Positions 1 to 5,258 of a stretch of 5,258 nt of DNA are shown here, one piece after another. Position 1 is the first letter of the stretch; each line of letters opens with the position of its first letter. Origin of the DNA: UBA1181 sp963626555 (GTDB lineage: Bacteria > Bacteroidota > Bacteroidia > Bacteroidales > Paludibacteraceae); the NCBI GenBank assembly GCA_963626555.1, contig CAVFXQ010000067.1, positions 1 to 5,258 on the forward strand, in the 5' to 3' direction. The position numbers and the translations under genes are program-made. The notes under the pieces were generated by a model, which saw nothing but the letters and a program-made list of their open reading frames with translations, had not been told where the DNA came from and did not search any database.

Positions 1-12
1 TATTCTTCTCAT
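1..12 (-). CDS. start of a further gene, cut off by the window edge
   Basis: Only four codons are visible, reading M-R-R-I, 11 nt after the stop of the 142-aa lipoprotein gene. Three things suggest a real start. The basic N-terminus resembles the M-K-R-I and M-E-R-I starts of neighbouring lipoproteins. The spacing is like the 17-nt gap between the 252-aa and 144-aa genes. The leader plus start triplet (10-24) matches the same position before the 144-aa gene (2711-2725) at 14 of 15 bases. By analogy it may be another small lipoprotein of the same family, but the product cannot be read from this window. Confidence 0.4.
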
Positions 13-23
13 TTTGAATGTAA

Positions 24-452
24 TTATTGCAATCTATGTTCTATAGCATATTGATAGTCTTCGTTTGAAATCACATGACGGTATACTCTGTATTCTTCTG
101 AAAAAGAAATCAATGTGAAATTTTCGTCGTAGTTTAAACTAAATTTATTTTTTTCAAGCATTGGAACTTTGACAGAATCGAGAAGCATAGAGCTGACATA
201 TTGAAAAGGTCGCTTTATATAATCTTCCATTGCAATTTTCCCAATAATAACGATTAAAGAATCATTTCCTGGAATCGTATGAATTTTCTCACCCTCAAAG
301 ACTTCCTCTGTTATTTTTACAGAATAGTCGCTTTCGTTAATAATCCGATATTCTTCTTTCCATGTGTTGCTATCAGAGTCTTCTTTAGAGCAGGTTGGAA
401 GAAAAAATAGGGAGAATAAAATGTAACATATTTGTTTCAAAGTTTTTCCCAT
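24..452 (-). CDS. small surface-type lipoprotein, single-domain member of the local family
   Basis: 142-aa protein of unknown function. A hydrophobic signal peptide ends in a lipobox (L18-P-T-C21), and the sequence after the Cys (S-K-E-D-S-D) resembles the acidic export signal that sends Bacteroidota lipoproteins to the outer surface. The mature part is a short domain shared with the 144-aa and 252-aa neighbours: T-W-x-E-E near residue 30, an I-x-N stretch with alternating hydrophobics, N-D-S-L at 63-66, R-P-F at 81-83, and a C-terminal Y-R-x-x-I-S followed by D-Y-x-Y-A at about 124-136. The pattern suggests a compact beta-rich fold (inference). Its ATG lies 16 nt inside the end of the metalloprotease-like gene, so translation is probably coupled. 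It lacks the extra cysteines of its two relatives. A role as partner or inhibitor of that enzyme is inferred from linkage; no family name is recognised. Confidence 0.88.
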   Translation of the reverse strand: MGKTLKQICYILFSLFFLPTCSKEDSDSNTWKEEYRIINESDYSVKITEEVFEGEKIHTIPGNDSLIVIIGKIAMEDYIKRPFQYVSSMLLDSVKVPMLEKNKFSLNYDENFTLISFSEEYRVYRHVISNEDYQYAIEHRLQ

Positions 453-2065
453 CTCGTTCTATAGTAATTTATTAATGTTTCAATATCATCTGTTGTAATT
501 CCGCTTGTTTTGTTCCTTTTCAGAAATTCTTCAACATCGTCAATGGTTTTAAACCTTGGTAAATTGATGTCAAGTAGACTTATTGAATATCCTAATATGT
601 TGTCATTTGCCGTTTGTCCTAAGGCACTATATTGATTTTTTGTGTCATAAATATCAATAAATAGCGGTGAATATTTATAGTTTGATTCATAATTCCAACT
701 TTGATTACTATATGAAACTAAAAAAATATCGTATGTTGCGGTATTGGGTAAAATACCGCTCTTTTTATACATGCATTCAATAATAACCCAGGAAGCGAAT
801 TCTGCCCAGCTGTCTCTAATGTAGTCCTCCACTTTATCATAATCTTTCTTCGACATTCTTAAGATGTGAGAGGCATGGGTCAGTTCGTGTAGTGTAGTAT
901 GAAGGACTGAACTGACGGAGTATTTCCCTCCGTATACGCTTGTTCCGTATATCTTTATTGGGGACGCAATCCAACCCCAGGTTCTCACACATGCCTGCGT
1001 TGTAGATCCTGAGGCTTTGCCGTCTGGGTCGCTACCTTCTCTGTATGAGATCTTTAGACTTTTGCTCGGTCTTGAAAAGCCACAGTTATCTCCGTAGTAG
1101 TACTCGTATAGTGCGCGGTGGATAGCGGAGTAGTGGAGTGATTTTTGCGTACCCATTCCGATGCTTAGATTCCACCATTTTTCTTGTCTTGGACCATTGT
1201 AATACGCTTGGGTTCCCTTGTCTCGAATATCCCATTTGTCGTCCTCCCATTCTATGCTATACGAGGCACTTCTTCTTCTTTTGCTGAAGGAGACATTGCC
1301 ATTCTCGTCTGTGTATTTGTGGGTCTTAATGAAACCTAATACGCAGATTCTCACCTTGACTCCTCTTAGTGGTATCATCCCCCCTACAACGTTATCGTAG
1401 GCTTTTATGGTTGCACCTGGTCTCCATTTAGATTTTAGTGTCGTACTTTCTTTCTCAGTTTGTCGTTCCGCTTCTGTTAGAAGTTGACTGAGCGAGAATT
1501 CAGAGGAAGGAGACATAGATGCACTGCGTAATGTACTATTGTTCTCATCGTCTTCTTCTTCGTCCAATATTCCGTCGGGCATATAGAGTTCCTCTAATTT
1601 TTCGGAGTGGATTCCTACCGACGAAAGGTCGTAGTCAATAGGGACGACAGCATACTGCCATTGGTATGAATCGTAGGGGATAGACTTGTCGTGGTAGACT
1701 GTTCCCTCGGTAAGTTCATAGTCCAAAGGGTAGGGTGTAACATCCAAGATTGTGTCCGCTACGATTTGCTCATACTCGGCGGAGTCTTTGGGCAGGAAGC
1801 GAACATACAAGTGTGTGGGTTTCAGAATAACGGCACTGCGGAGTCCTGATCTCTTTGAGAGTGTGTCGGCTGCTCTCTGCATGTTCTTCAGTAGTAGTGG
1901 ACTCTCATACTTATCCCCTAATTGAATTTCCCCCTCATGAATCTCGTCAATTGATTCAGTCTTGTCAGTTTGTCTTCTTGATTGTTTTAAATCCAACAAG
2001 TCATCTTTCTCGCAGGAGGCAAGGGTAAGCGCCAAGGCTGCGAAGATGATTGAAATTCTTTTCAT
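437..2065 (-). CDS. HExxH zinc-metalloprotease-like surface lipoprotein, copy 1
   Basis: 542 aa. Signal peptide with lipobox (L15-A-S-C18), then E-K-D-D, which fits the Bacteroidota surface-lipoprotein signal. Visible regions: a charged linker (about 20-60); a T-H-L-Y-V-R-F block starting at residue 84, recalling an N-terminal module of other large Bacteroidales lipoproteins (from memory, not checked); an acidic Ser-rich linker (about 165-212); a short beta-sandwich-like stretch (about 214-280) with G-V-K-V and T-D-E-N-G (252-256), like carboxypeptidase-regulatory or transthyretin-like folds; then a catalytic region with H393-E-L-T-H397 and W-A-E422-F-A-S-W. H393, H397 and E422 would be zinc ligands and E394 the general base, as in gluzincin peptidases. 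C328 and C359 may form a disulfide. Residues 1-426 are identical to the second copy; 427-542 are diverged. Substrate is unknown. The ATG is supported by the signal peptide and by a promoter about 40 bp upstream. Confidence 0.9.
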   Translation of the reverse strand: MKRISIIFAALALTLASCEKDDLLDLKQSRRQTDKTESIDEIHEGEIQLGDKYESPLLLKNMQRAADTLSKRSGLRSAVILKPTHLYVRFLPKDSAEYEQIVADTILDVTPYPLDYELTEGTVYHDKSIPYDSYQWQYAVVPIDYDLSSVGIHSEKLEELYMPDGILDEEEDDENNSTLRSASMSPSSEFSLSQLLTEAERQTEKESTTLKSKWRPGATIKAYDNVVGGMIPLRGVKVRICVLGFIKTHKYTDENGNVSFSKRRRSASYSIEWEDDKWDIRDKGTQAYYNGPRQEKWWNLSIGMGTQKSLHYSAIHRALYEYYYGDNCGFSRPSKSLKISYREGSDPDGKASGSTTQACVRTWGWIASPIKIYGTSVYGGKYSVSSVLHTTLHELTHASHILRMSKKDYDKVEDYIRDSWAEFASWVIIECMYKKSGILPNTATYDIFLVSYSNQSWNYESNYKYSPLFIDIYDTKNQYSALGQTANDNILGYSISLLDINLPRFKTIDDVEEFLKRNKTSGITTDDIETLINYYRTRWEKL

Positions 2066-2102
2066 CGTTTAATTTAATTAATTTGTTAAATTTTCAACGA
2101 TG

Positions 2103-2134
2103 CAAATATATATTTCCCCTTTATACTAAACAAT
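2103..2134 (-). promoter_or_regulatory. Bacteroides-type promoter of metalloprotease-like copy 1
   Basis: Reading the minus strand, TATATTTG (2110-2103) matches the Bacteroidota -7 consensus TAnnTTTG exactly. ATTG (2134-2131) is a three-of-four match to the -33 TTTG element at a 20-bp spacing. Transcription would begin near 2096, giving a leader of about 30 nt that is almost all A/T and has no obvious Shine-Dalgarno, as is usual in this phylum. The same promoter precedes copy 2. Confidence 0.7.
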
Positions 2135-2196
2135 CCCCATTTGTTGGTATTTTTCATTGAAAGAATGTGTTTGTATATCCCTATTTGTGGGGATAT
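2132..2196. promoter_or_regulatory. two similar imperfect palindromes upstream of promoter 1, possible operator
   Basis: Two related sites share the core CCC(C/T)ATTTGT(T/G)GG, with ATTTGT at 2139-2144 and 2183-2188, 44 bp apart or about four helical turns. The distal site is a clean inverted repeat, ATATCCC (2175-2181) and GGGATAT (2190-2196) around 8 bases. The proximal site is weaker and abuts the -33 element. Such paired sites fit binding of a dimeric regulator, but no regulator gene is in the window and the role is inferred. The distal inverted repeat could alternatively be a hairpin in read-through RNA. Confidence 0.3.
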
Positions 2197-2232
2197 TTTT
2201 GAAAAGGTAAGGGATAGTTTTTTTTTTGAATA

Positions 2233-2265
2233 ACGGAAGCCATTTAGAAGAAGAATGGCTTCCGT
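2233..2265 (-). terminator. 12-bp perfect hairpin after the 144-aa lipoprotein gene, probable operon end
   Basis: ACGGAAGCCATT (2233-2244) and AATGGCTTCCGT (2254-2265) pair perfectly around a 9-nt loop, 13 nt after the stop codon of the 144-aa gene and before the copy 1 promoter. The position is right for a terminator of the module 2 operon. The minus-strand RNA is followed by an A-run (complement of the 10-T run at 2218-2227), not the U-run of a classical intrinsic terminator, so it may instead act as a processing or 3'-end stabilising hairpin. Confidence 0.5.
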
Positions 2266-2278
2266 ATAAGTGGAAAGT

Positions 2279-2713
2279 TTATTTCTTTCGTGATTGTTCC
2301 AGCGCAAAATTATAATCATCAATGGTTATCTCGTAACGATACACATAGTAGCCTGTACTTGAACTAATTTGGGCATAGTTCTCATCGTTATTTAGGTCAA
2401 ATTCATTTTTTACTGAAAAATCATTTGATACTGAGTCATTAAAAATAATAGATGTCAGGGATTCGAAGGGTATATGTCCCATATATTGGAACCCCGTGAT
2501 ATTATCAATTTTAATGATTAGACTATCATAAGGTATGATTGTGTGTGAATTACCATTCTTCTCTTTCAGACTAACTGCCATGCTAGTGTTATTGGCGATA
2601 TGAAATTCTTCCGTCCACGTTGTGGGGTTGCAGTCTTCGCACTCAGAGCAATTAGTGAGTAATGCGGGAATGAATAAGAATGTCCAGATAAACTCTTTTG
2701 CCAATATTTTCAT
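2279..2713 (-). CDS. small Cys-motif surface-type lipoprotein, single-domain member of the local family
   Basis: 144-aa protein of unknown function. The signal peptide ends L19-T-N-C22, a lipobox with an unusual Asn before the Cys. It is followed by S-E-C-E-D-C-N-P, giving a C-x2-C-x2-C pattern whose first Cys is lipidated; C25 and C28 could form a disulfide or bind a ligand. The mature domain has T-W-x-E-E near 32, D-S-L at 63-65, I-P-F at 81-83, L-N-N-D-E-N near 107 and Y-R-Y-E-I-T with D-D-Y at about 125-133, clearly paralogous to the 142-aa and 252-aa proteins. It starts 17 nt after the 252-aa gene, so the two are co-transcribed with metalloprotease-like copy 2, and it is the last gene before the hairpin. 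Partner or inhibitor role is inference only. Confidence 0.87.
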   Translation of the reverse strand: MKILAKEFIWTFLFIPALLTNCSECEDCNPTTWTEEFHIANNTSMAVSLKEKNGNSHTIIPYDSLIIKIDNITGFQYMGHIPFESLTSIIFNDSVSNDFSVKNEFDLNNDENYAQISSSTGYYVYRYEITIDDYNFALEQSRKK

Positions 2714-2730
2714 TGTGAATGTAATTTATA

Positions 2731-3489
2731 TTATTGGTTGGATGCATATTGGACATCCTTTTCGGTGATAATATAACGGAAAGAGGCGAGACTGTCGTTA
2801 AAACTTAAAATTTCGAAATTACATCTATCACCAAAATTGAATTTACAACCAGACGGATAGGCAATTGGCTCTATACTGCCAAATGAAAATTTTGAGTAAA
2901 AACTACAGAAAGGATCTCTGAATTCCCCCTGCTTTTTTTCTTTCACAATTATAAGACTATCATTACTGGCGATGAAGACAGAGTCCTTAGAATTGACGAC
3001 CTTTACGTCGTACCCGCTATTGTTGATTATGCAATATCGGTGGTTTAGTGAATTTTCCATCAAAACATAAATCTGGTCATTGTCTGTAATGACGTAGCGA
3101 AAAGATCTTAGCTCTTGAGAATCAAAAACTATTTTGTAGTTGTAGTCAGAATCAATGTTGTATCGATTTTCAGCGGTGAGAGGATTTATCCACTGGTTGT
3201 CAAAAACGATTCTATTGATCATTTGGAATGGTTTTTGGAAATAGCCACCCATTCCACTCTCCTCTCGTTTAACTACTAAACTATCCGAAGGGGCAATGAA
3301 GAAACTTTCTTCTTTGGGATTGTCTATAAGCGTATTCTTCACAATTTCAACATTGAATTTACTGCTATTAACTATATGATATTCTTCATTCCACGTTATT
3401 GGATTGCAGTCTTCACAATCGGAGCAACTAGCAAGGAATATCGGACTGGTTATGAGCAGTAAAAATGTTATTTTTATTATTCTTTCCAT
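2731..3489 (-). CDS. two-domain member of the small lipoprotein family
   Basis: 252 aa, almost twice the length of its relatives. Signal peptide with lipobox L19-A-S-C22, then S-D-C-E-D-C-N-P, the same C-x2-C-x2-C start as the 144-aa protein and an acidic surface-export-like signal. The mature region holds two tandem copies of the family domain. The first (about 32-145) has T-W-N-E-E, S-D-S-L at 68-71, K-P-F at 86-88 and S-F-R-Y-V-I-T at 129-135. The second (about 150-252) has N-D-S-L at 176-179, D-P-F at 192-194 and S-F-R-Y-I-I-T at 236-242, but lacks T-W-x-E-E. It probably arose by domain duplication or fusion of two adjacent genes (inference). Its ATG lies 13 nt inside the end of metalloprotease-like copy 2, preceded by a short-spaced AAGGA (3497-3493), so translation is likely coupled. 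Function unknown. Confidence 0.88.
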   Translation of the reverse strand: MERIIKITFLLLITSPIFLASCSDCEDCNPITWNEEYHIVNSSKFNVEIVKNTLIDNPKEESFFIAPSDSLVVKREESGMGGYFQKPFQMINRIVFDNQWINPLTAENRYNIDSDYNYKIVFDSQELRSFRYVITDNDQIYVLMENSLNHRYCIINNSGYDVKVVNSKDSVFIASNDSLIIVKEKKQGEFRDPFCSFYSKFSFGSIEPIAYPSGCKFNFGDRCNFEILSFNDSLASFRYIITEKDVQYASNQ

Positions 3490-5114
3490 ATTTCCTTATA
3501 AAAATTGATTAAAATTGTAATCTGATTTAGATTGATATAGGATGGTCTATTTGAACTTTTTTTCACAAAAGTTTCAACATCTGAAATGTTTTTAAAATTG
3601 CACAGATTTTTGTCTAACAAAAGAATTGAAAATCCATACACTTTATCATTAGGGTATAAAGTAGGGTTATTTTTATCATATTGATTATAGTTGTCGTGTA
3701 AATCAATAAAAATTGGTGAATATTTAAGGATGCTTGTGCAATTCCAGGTTTGATTTTGAAATGGTAGAATAAAATCCTTGTGTGGCTTTGAACTGTCTTT
3801 AATATTGAGTTTTTTGTACATTTTTTCAATAATAAACCAGGAAGCGAATTCTGCCCAGCTGTCTCTAATGTAGTCCTCCACTTTATCATAATCTTTCTTC
3901 GACATTCTTAAGATGTGAGAGGCATGGGTCAGTTCGTGTAGTGTAGTATGAAGGACTGAACTGACGGAGTATTTCCCTCCGTATACGCTTGTTCCGTATA
4001 TCTTTATTGGGGACGCAATCCAACCCCAGGTTCTCACACATGCCTGCGTTGTAGATCCTGAGGCTTTGCCGTCTGGGTCGCTACCTTCTCTGTATGAGAT
4101 CTTTAGACTTTTGCTCGGTCTTGAAAAGCCACAGTTATCTCCGTAGTAGTACTCGTATAGTGCGCGGTGGATAGCGGAGTAGTGGAGTGATTTTTGCGTA
4201 CCCATTCCGATGCTTAGATTCCACCATTTTTCTTGTCTTGGACCATTGTAATACGCTTGGGTTCCCTTGTCTCGAATATCCCATTTGTCGTCCTCCCATT
4301 CTATGCTATACGAGGCACTTCTTCTTCTTTTGCTGAAGGAGACATTGCCATTCTCGTCTGTGTATTTGTGGGTCTTAATGAAACCTAATACGCAGATTCT
4401 CACCTTGACTCCTCTTAGTGGTATCATCCCCCCTACAACGTTATCGTAGGCTTTTATGGTTGCACCTGGTCTCCATTTAGATTTTAGTGTCGTACTTTCT
4501 TTCTCAGTTTGTCGTTCCGCTTCTGTTAGAAGTTGACTGAGCGAGAATTCAGAGGAAGGAGACATAGATGCACTGCGTAATGTACTATTGTTCTCATCGT
4601 CTTCTTCTTCGTCCAATATTCCGTCGGGCATATAGAGTTCCTCTAATTTTTCGGAGTGGATTCCTACCGACGAAAGGTCGTAGTCAATAGGGACGACAGC
4701 ATACTGCCATTGGTATGAATCGTAGGGGATAGACTTGTCGTGGTAGACTGTTCCCTCGGTAAGTTCATAGTCCAAAGGGTAGGGTGTAACATCCAAGATT
4801 GTGTCCGCTACGATTTGCTCATACTCGGCGGAGTCTTTGGGCAGGAAGCGAACATACAAGTGTGTGGGTTTCAGAATAACGGCACTGCGGAGTCCTGATC
4901 TCTTTGAGAGTGTGTCGGCTGCTCTCTGCATGTTCTTCAGTAGTAGTGGACTCTCATACTTATCCCCTAATTGAATTTCCCCCTCATGAATCTCGTCAAT
5001 TGATTCAGTCTTGTCAGTTTGTCTTCTTGATTGTTTTAAATCCAACAAGTCATCTTTCTCGCAGGAGGCAAGGGTAAGCGCCAAGGCTGCGAAGATGATT
5101 GAAATTCTTTTCAT
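3477..5114 (-). CDS. HExxH zinc-metalloprotease-like surface lipoprotein, copy 2
   Basis: 545 aa. Residues 1-426 are identical to copy 1 at DNA level: lipobox L-A-S-C18 with E-K-D-D, beta-sandwich-like stretch near 214-280, H393-E-L-T-H397, and probable third ligand E422. The last 119 residues differ. They align with copy 1 in blocks (N-Q-T-W-N, K-Y-S-P-I-F-I-D, G-F-S-I-x-L-L-D, a W near the end), so they are the same domain at roughly half identity by eye, with several small indels and different cysteines (C431 is replaced by Lys; new Cys in the tail). This AT-rich tail is followed at once by its own lipoprotein pair. Both copies keep intact reading frames and zinc motifs, so neither looks like a pseudogene. 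Substrate and true activity are unknown; the enzyme class rests on the zinc motif. Confidence 0.9.
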   Translation of the reverse strand: MKRISIIFAALALTLASCEKDDLLDLKQSRRQTDKTESIDEIHEGEIQLGDKYESPLLLKNMQRAADTLSKRSGLRSAVILKPTHLYVRFLPKDSAEYEQIVADTILDVTPYPLDYELTEGTVYHDKSIPYDSYQWQYAVVPIDYDLSSVGIHSEKLEELYMPDGILDEEEDDENNSTLRSASMSPSSEFSLSQLLTEAERQTEKESTTLKSKWRPGATIKAYDNVVGGMIPLRGVKVRICVLGFIKTHKYTDENGNVSFSKRRRSASYSIEWEDDKWDIRDKGTQAYYNGPRQEKWWNLSIGMGTQKSLHYSAIHRALYEYYYGDNCGFSRPSKSLKISYREGSDPDGKASGSTTQACVRTWGWIASPIKIYGTSVYGGKYSVSSVLHTTLHELTHASHILRMSKKDYDKVEDYIRDSWAEFASWFIIEKMYKKLNIKDSSKPHKDFILPFQNQTWNCTSILKYSPIFIDLHDNYNQYDKNNPTLYPNDKVYGFSILLLDKNLCNFKNISDVETFVKKSSNRPSYINLNQITILINFYKEIWKE

Positions 5115-5151
5115 CGTTTAATTTAATTAATTTGTTAAATTTTCAACGATG

Positions 5152-5183
5152 CAAATATATATTTCCCCTTTATACTAAACAAT
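5152..5183 (-). promoter_or_regulatory. Bacteroides-type promoter of metalloprotease-like copy 2
   Basis: Identical to the copy 1 promoter: TATATTTG (5159-5152) with ATTG (5183-5180) at 20-bp spacing on the minus strand. It should drive the metalloprotease-like, 252-aa and 144-aa genes as one operon. As both operons share promoter and upstream sites, they should be expressed together unless something upstream of the window intervenes. Confidence 0.7.
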
Positions 5184-5245
5184 CCCCATTTGTTGGTATT
5201 TTTCATTGAAAGAATGTGTTTGTATATCCCTATTTGTGGGGATAT
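5181..5245. promoter_or_regulatory. two similar imperfect palindromes upstream of promoter 2, possible operator
   Basis: The exact repeat of 2132-2196: the ATTTGT cores lie at 5188-5193 and 5232-5237, and the distal inverted repeat ATATCCC/GGGATAT spans 5224-5245. Its conservation follows from the perfect repeat and is not independent evidence of function. Confidence 0.3.
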
Positions 5246-5258
5246 TTTTGAAAAAGTA

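Larger units (their letters stand above)
788..2205 (-). repeat. 1,418-bp perfect direct repeat, copy 1 (constant half of the gene plus promoter)
   Basis: Compared line by line with 3837-5254 at a constant offset of 3049, I find no mismatch. The repeat covers codons 1-426 of the metalloprotease-like gene, its leader, promoter and about 100 bp of upstream DNA. The left edge is a C/A difference (787 against 3836) at the first base of codon 427; the right edge is a G/A difference (2206 against 5255). Beyond the left edge similarity fades gradually (776-786 still match), while beyond the right edge only three bases remain in the window. The absence of even silent changes points to recent duplication or ongoing gene conversion. 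Confidence 0.97.
3837..5254 (-). repeat. 1,418-bp perfect direct repeat, copy 2 (constant half of the gene plus promoter)
   Basis: Partner of 788-2205 at a constant offset of 3049. It includes the promoter, leader and codons 1-426 of the second metalloprotease-like gene. Three of the four bases after 5254 also match, so the true right boundary could lie beyond the window as near-identity rather than perfect identity. Confidence 0.97.

Noticed and set aside
1218..1400. 60-aa open frame on the plus strand, repeated exactly at 4267-4449
   Set aside because: It lies antisense inside the metalloprotease-like gene. Its exact recurrence follows from the perfect repeat, and it has no promoter or protein features of its own.
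2066..2278. Possible invertible (phase-variable) promoter
   Set aside because: Bacteroides surface loci often have promoters flanked by inverted repeats, so I looked for arms on both sides of the promoter. The inverted repeats found (2175-2196, 2233-2265) are both upstream and do not bracket it, and no invertase gene is present.
2086..2322. 78-aa open frame on the minus strand
   Set aside because: It starts inside the 144-aa lipoprotein gene in another frame and runs through the hairpin, the operator-like sites and the promoter. Its low-complexity Ile/Lys-rich composition is typical of chance frames in AT-rich DNA.
3614..3889. 91-aa open frame on the minus strand inside metalloprotease-like copy 2
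   Set aside because: It is an alternative frame across the AT-rich tail. The in-frame product is conserved in blocks with copy 1, and there is no equivalent of this frame at the copy 1 locus.
24..5114. Classical polymorphic toxin or type VI effector with a known toxin tip
   Set aside because: The layout is reminiscent, but the constant half carries the zinc motif, the tails are homologous to each other rather than unrelated toxin domains, the proteins are lipoproteins, and no VgrG, PAAR, Rhs or LXG-like element is visible.
788..5254. Transposon or insertion sequence explaining the duplication
   Set aside because: The repeat ends have no terminal inverted repeats or target-site duplications, and no transposase or integrase frame exists in the window.

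Overview
The window looks like chromosomal DNA from a gut-type Bacteroidota (Bacteroidales, probably a Bacteroides or Parabacteroides relative). The evidence is a promoter of the Bacteroides type (TATATTTG with a -33-like ATTG 20 bp upstream), A/T-rich leaders without clear Shine-Dalgarno sequences, and four or more lipoproteins whose acidic residues just after the lipidated Cys resemble the Bacteroidota surface-export signal. No tRNA, rRNA, IS element, integrase or CRISPR array was seen. All real genes lie on the minus strand, so transcription runs from high to low coordinates.

The layout is a tandem array of two modules. Module 2 (about 5254 to 2233) has a promoter, a 545-aa HExxH metalloprotease-like lipoprotein, a 252-aa lipoprotein overlapping its 3' end by 13 nt, a 144-aa lipoprotein after a 17-nt gap, and a strong hairpin. 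Module 1 (2205 to the left edge) has the same promoter, a 542-aa metalloprotease-like lipoprotein, a 142-aa lipoprotein overlapping it by 16 nt, and the first four codons of a further gene running off the window.

The central observation is that the two large genes and their promoters are base-for-base identical over 1,418 bp (788-2205 = 3837-5254, offset 3049). Identity stops abruptly at codon 427, four residues after the probable third zinc ligand. The last 116-119 residues are homologous but strongly diverged, AT-richer, and each is joined to its own small lipoproteins. The small lipoproteins form one paralogous family with four domain copies in total, one protein carrying two.

My inference is a modular surface system: an invariant anchor and zinc-site half, a variable C-terminal tail, and tail-specific partner lipoproteins (inhibitor, protective or docking), kept in register by gene conversion or recent duplication of the constant part. 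The enzyme class rests on visible motifs. The partner role is a hypothesis from gene arrangement only.
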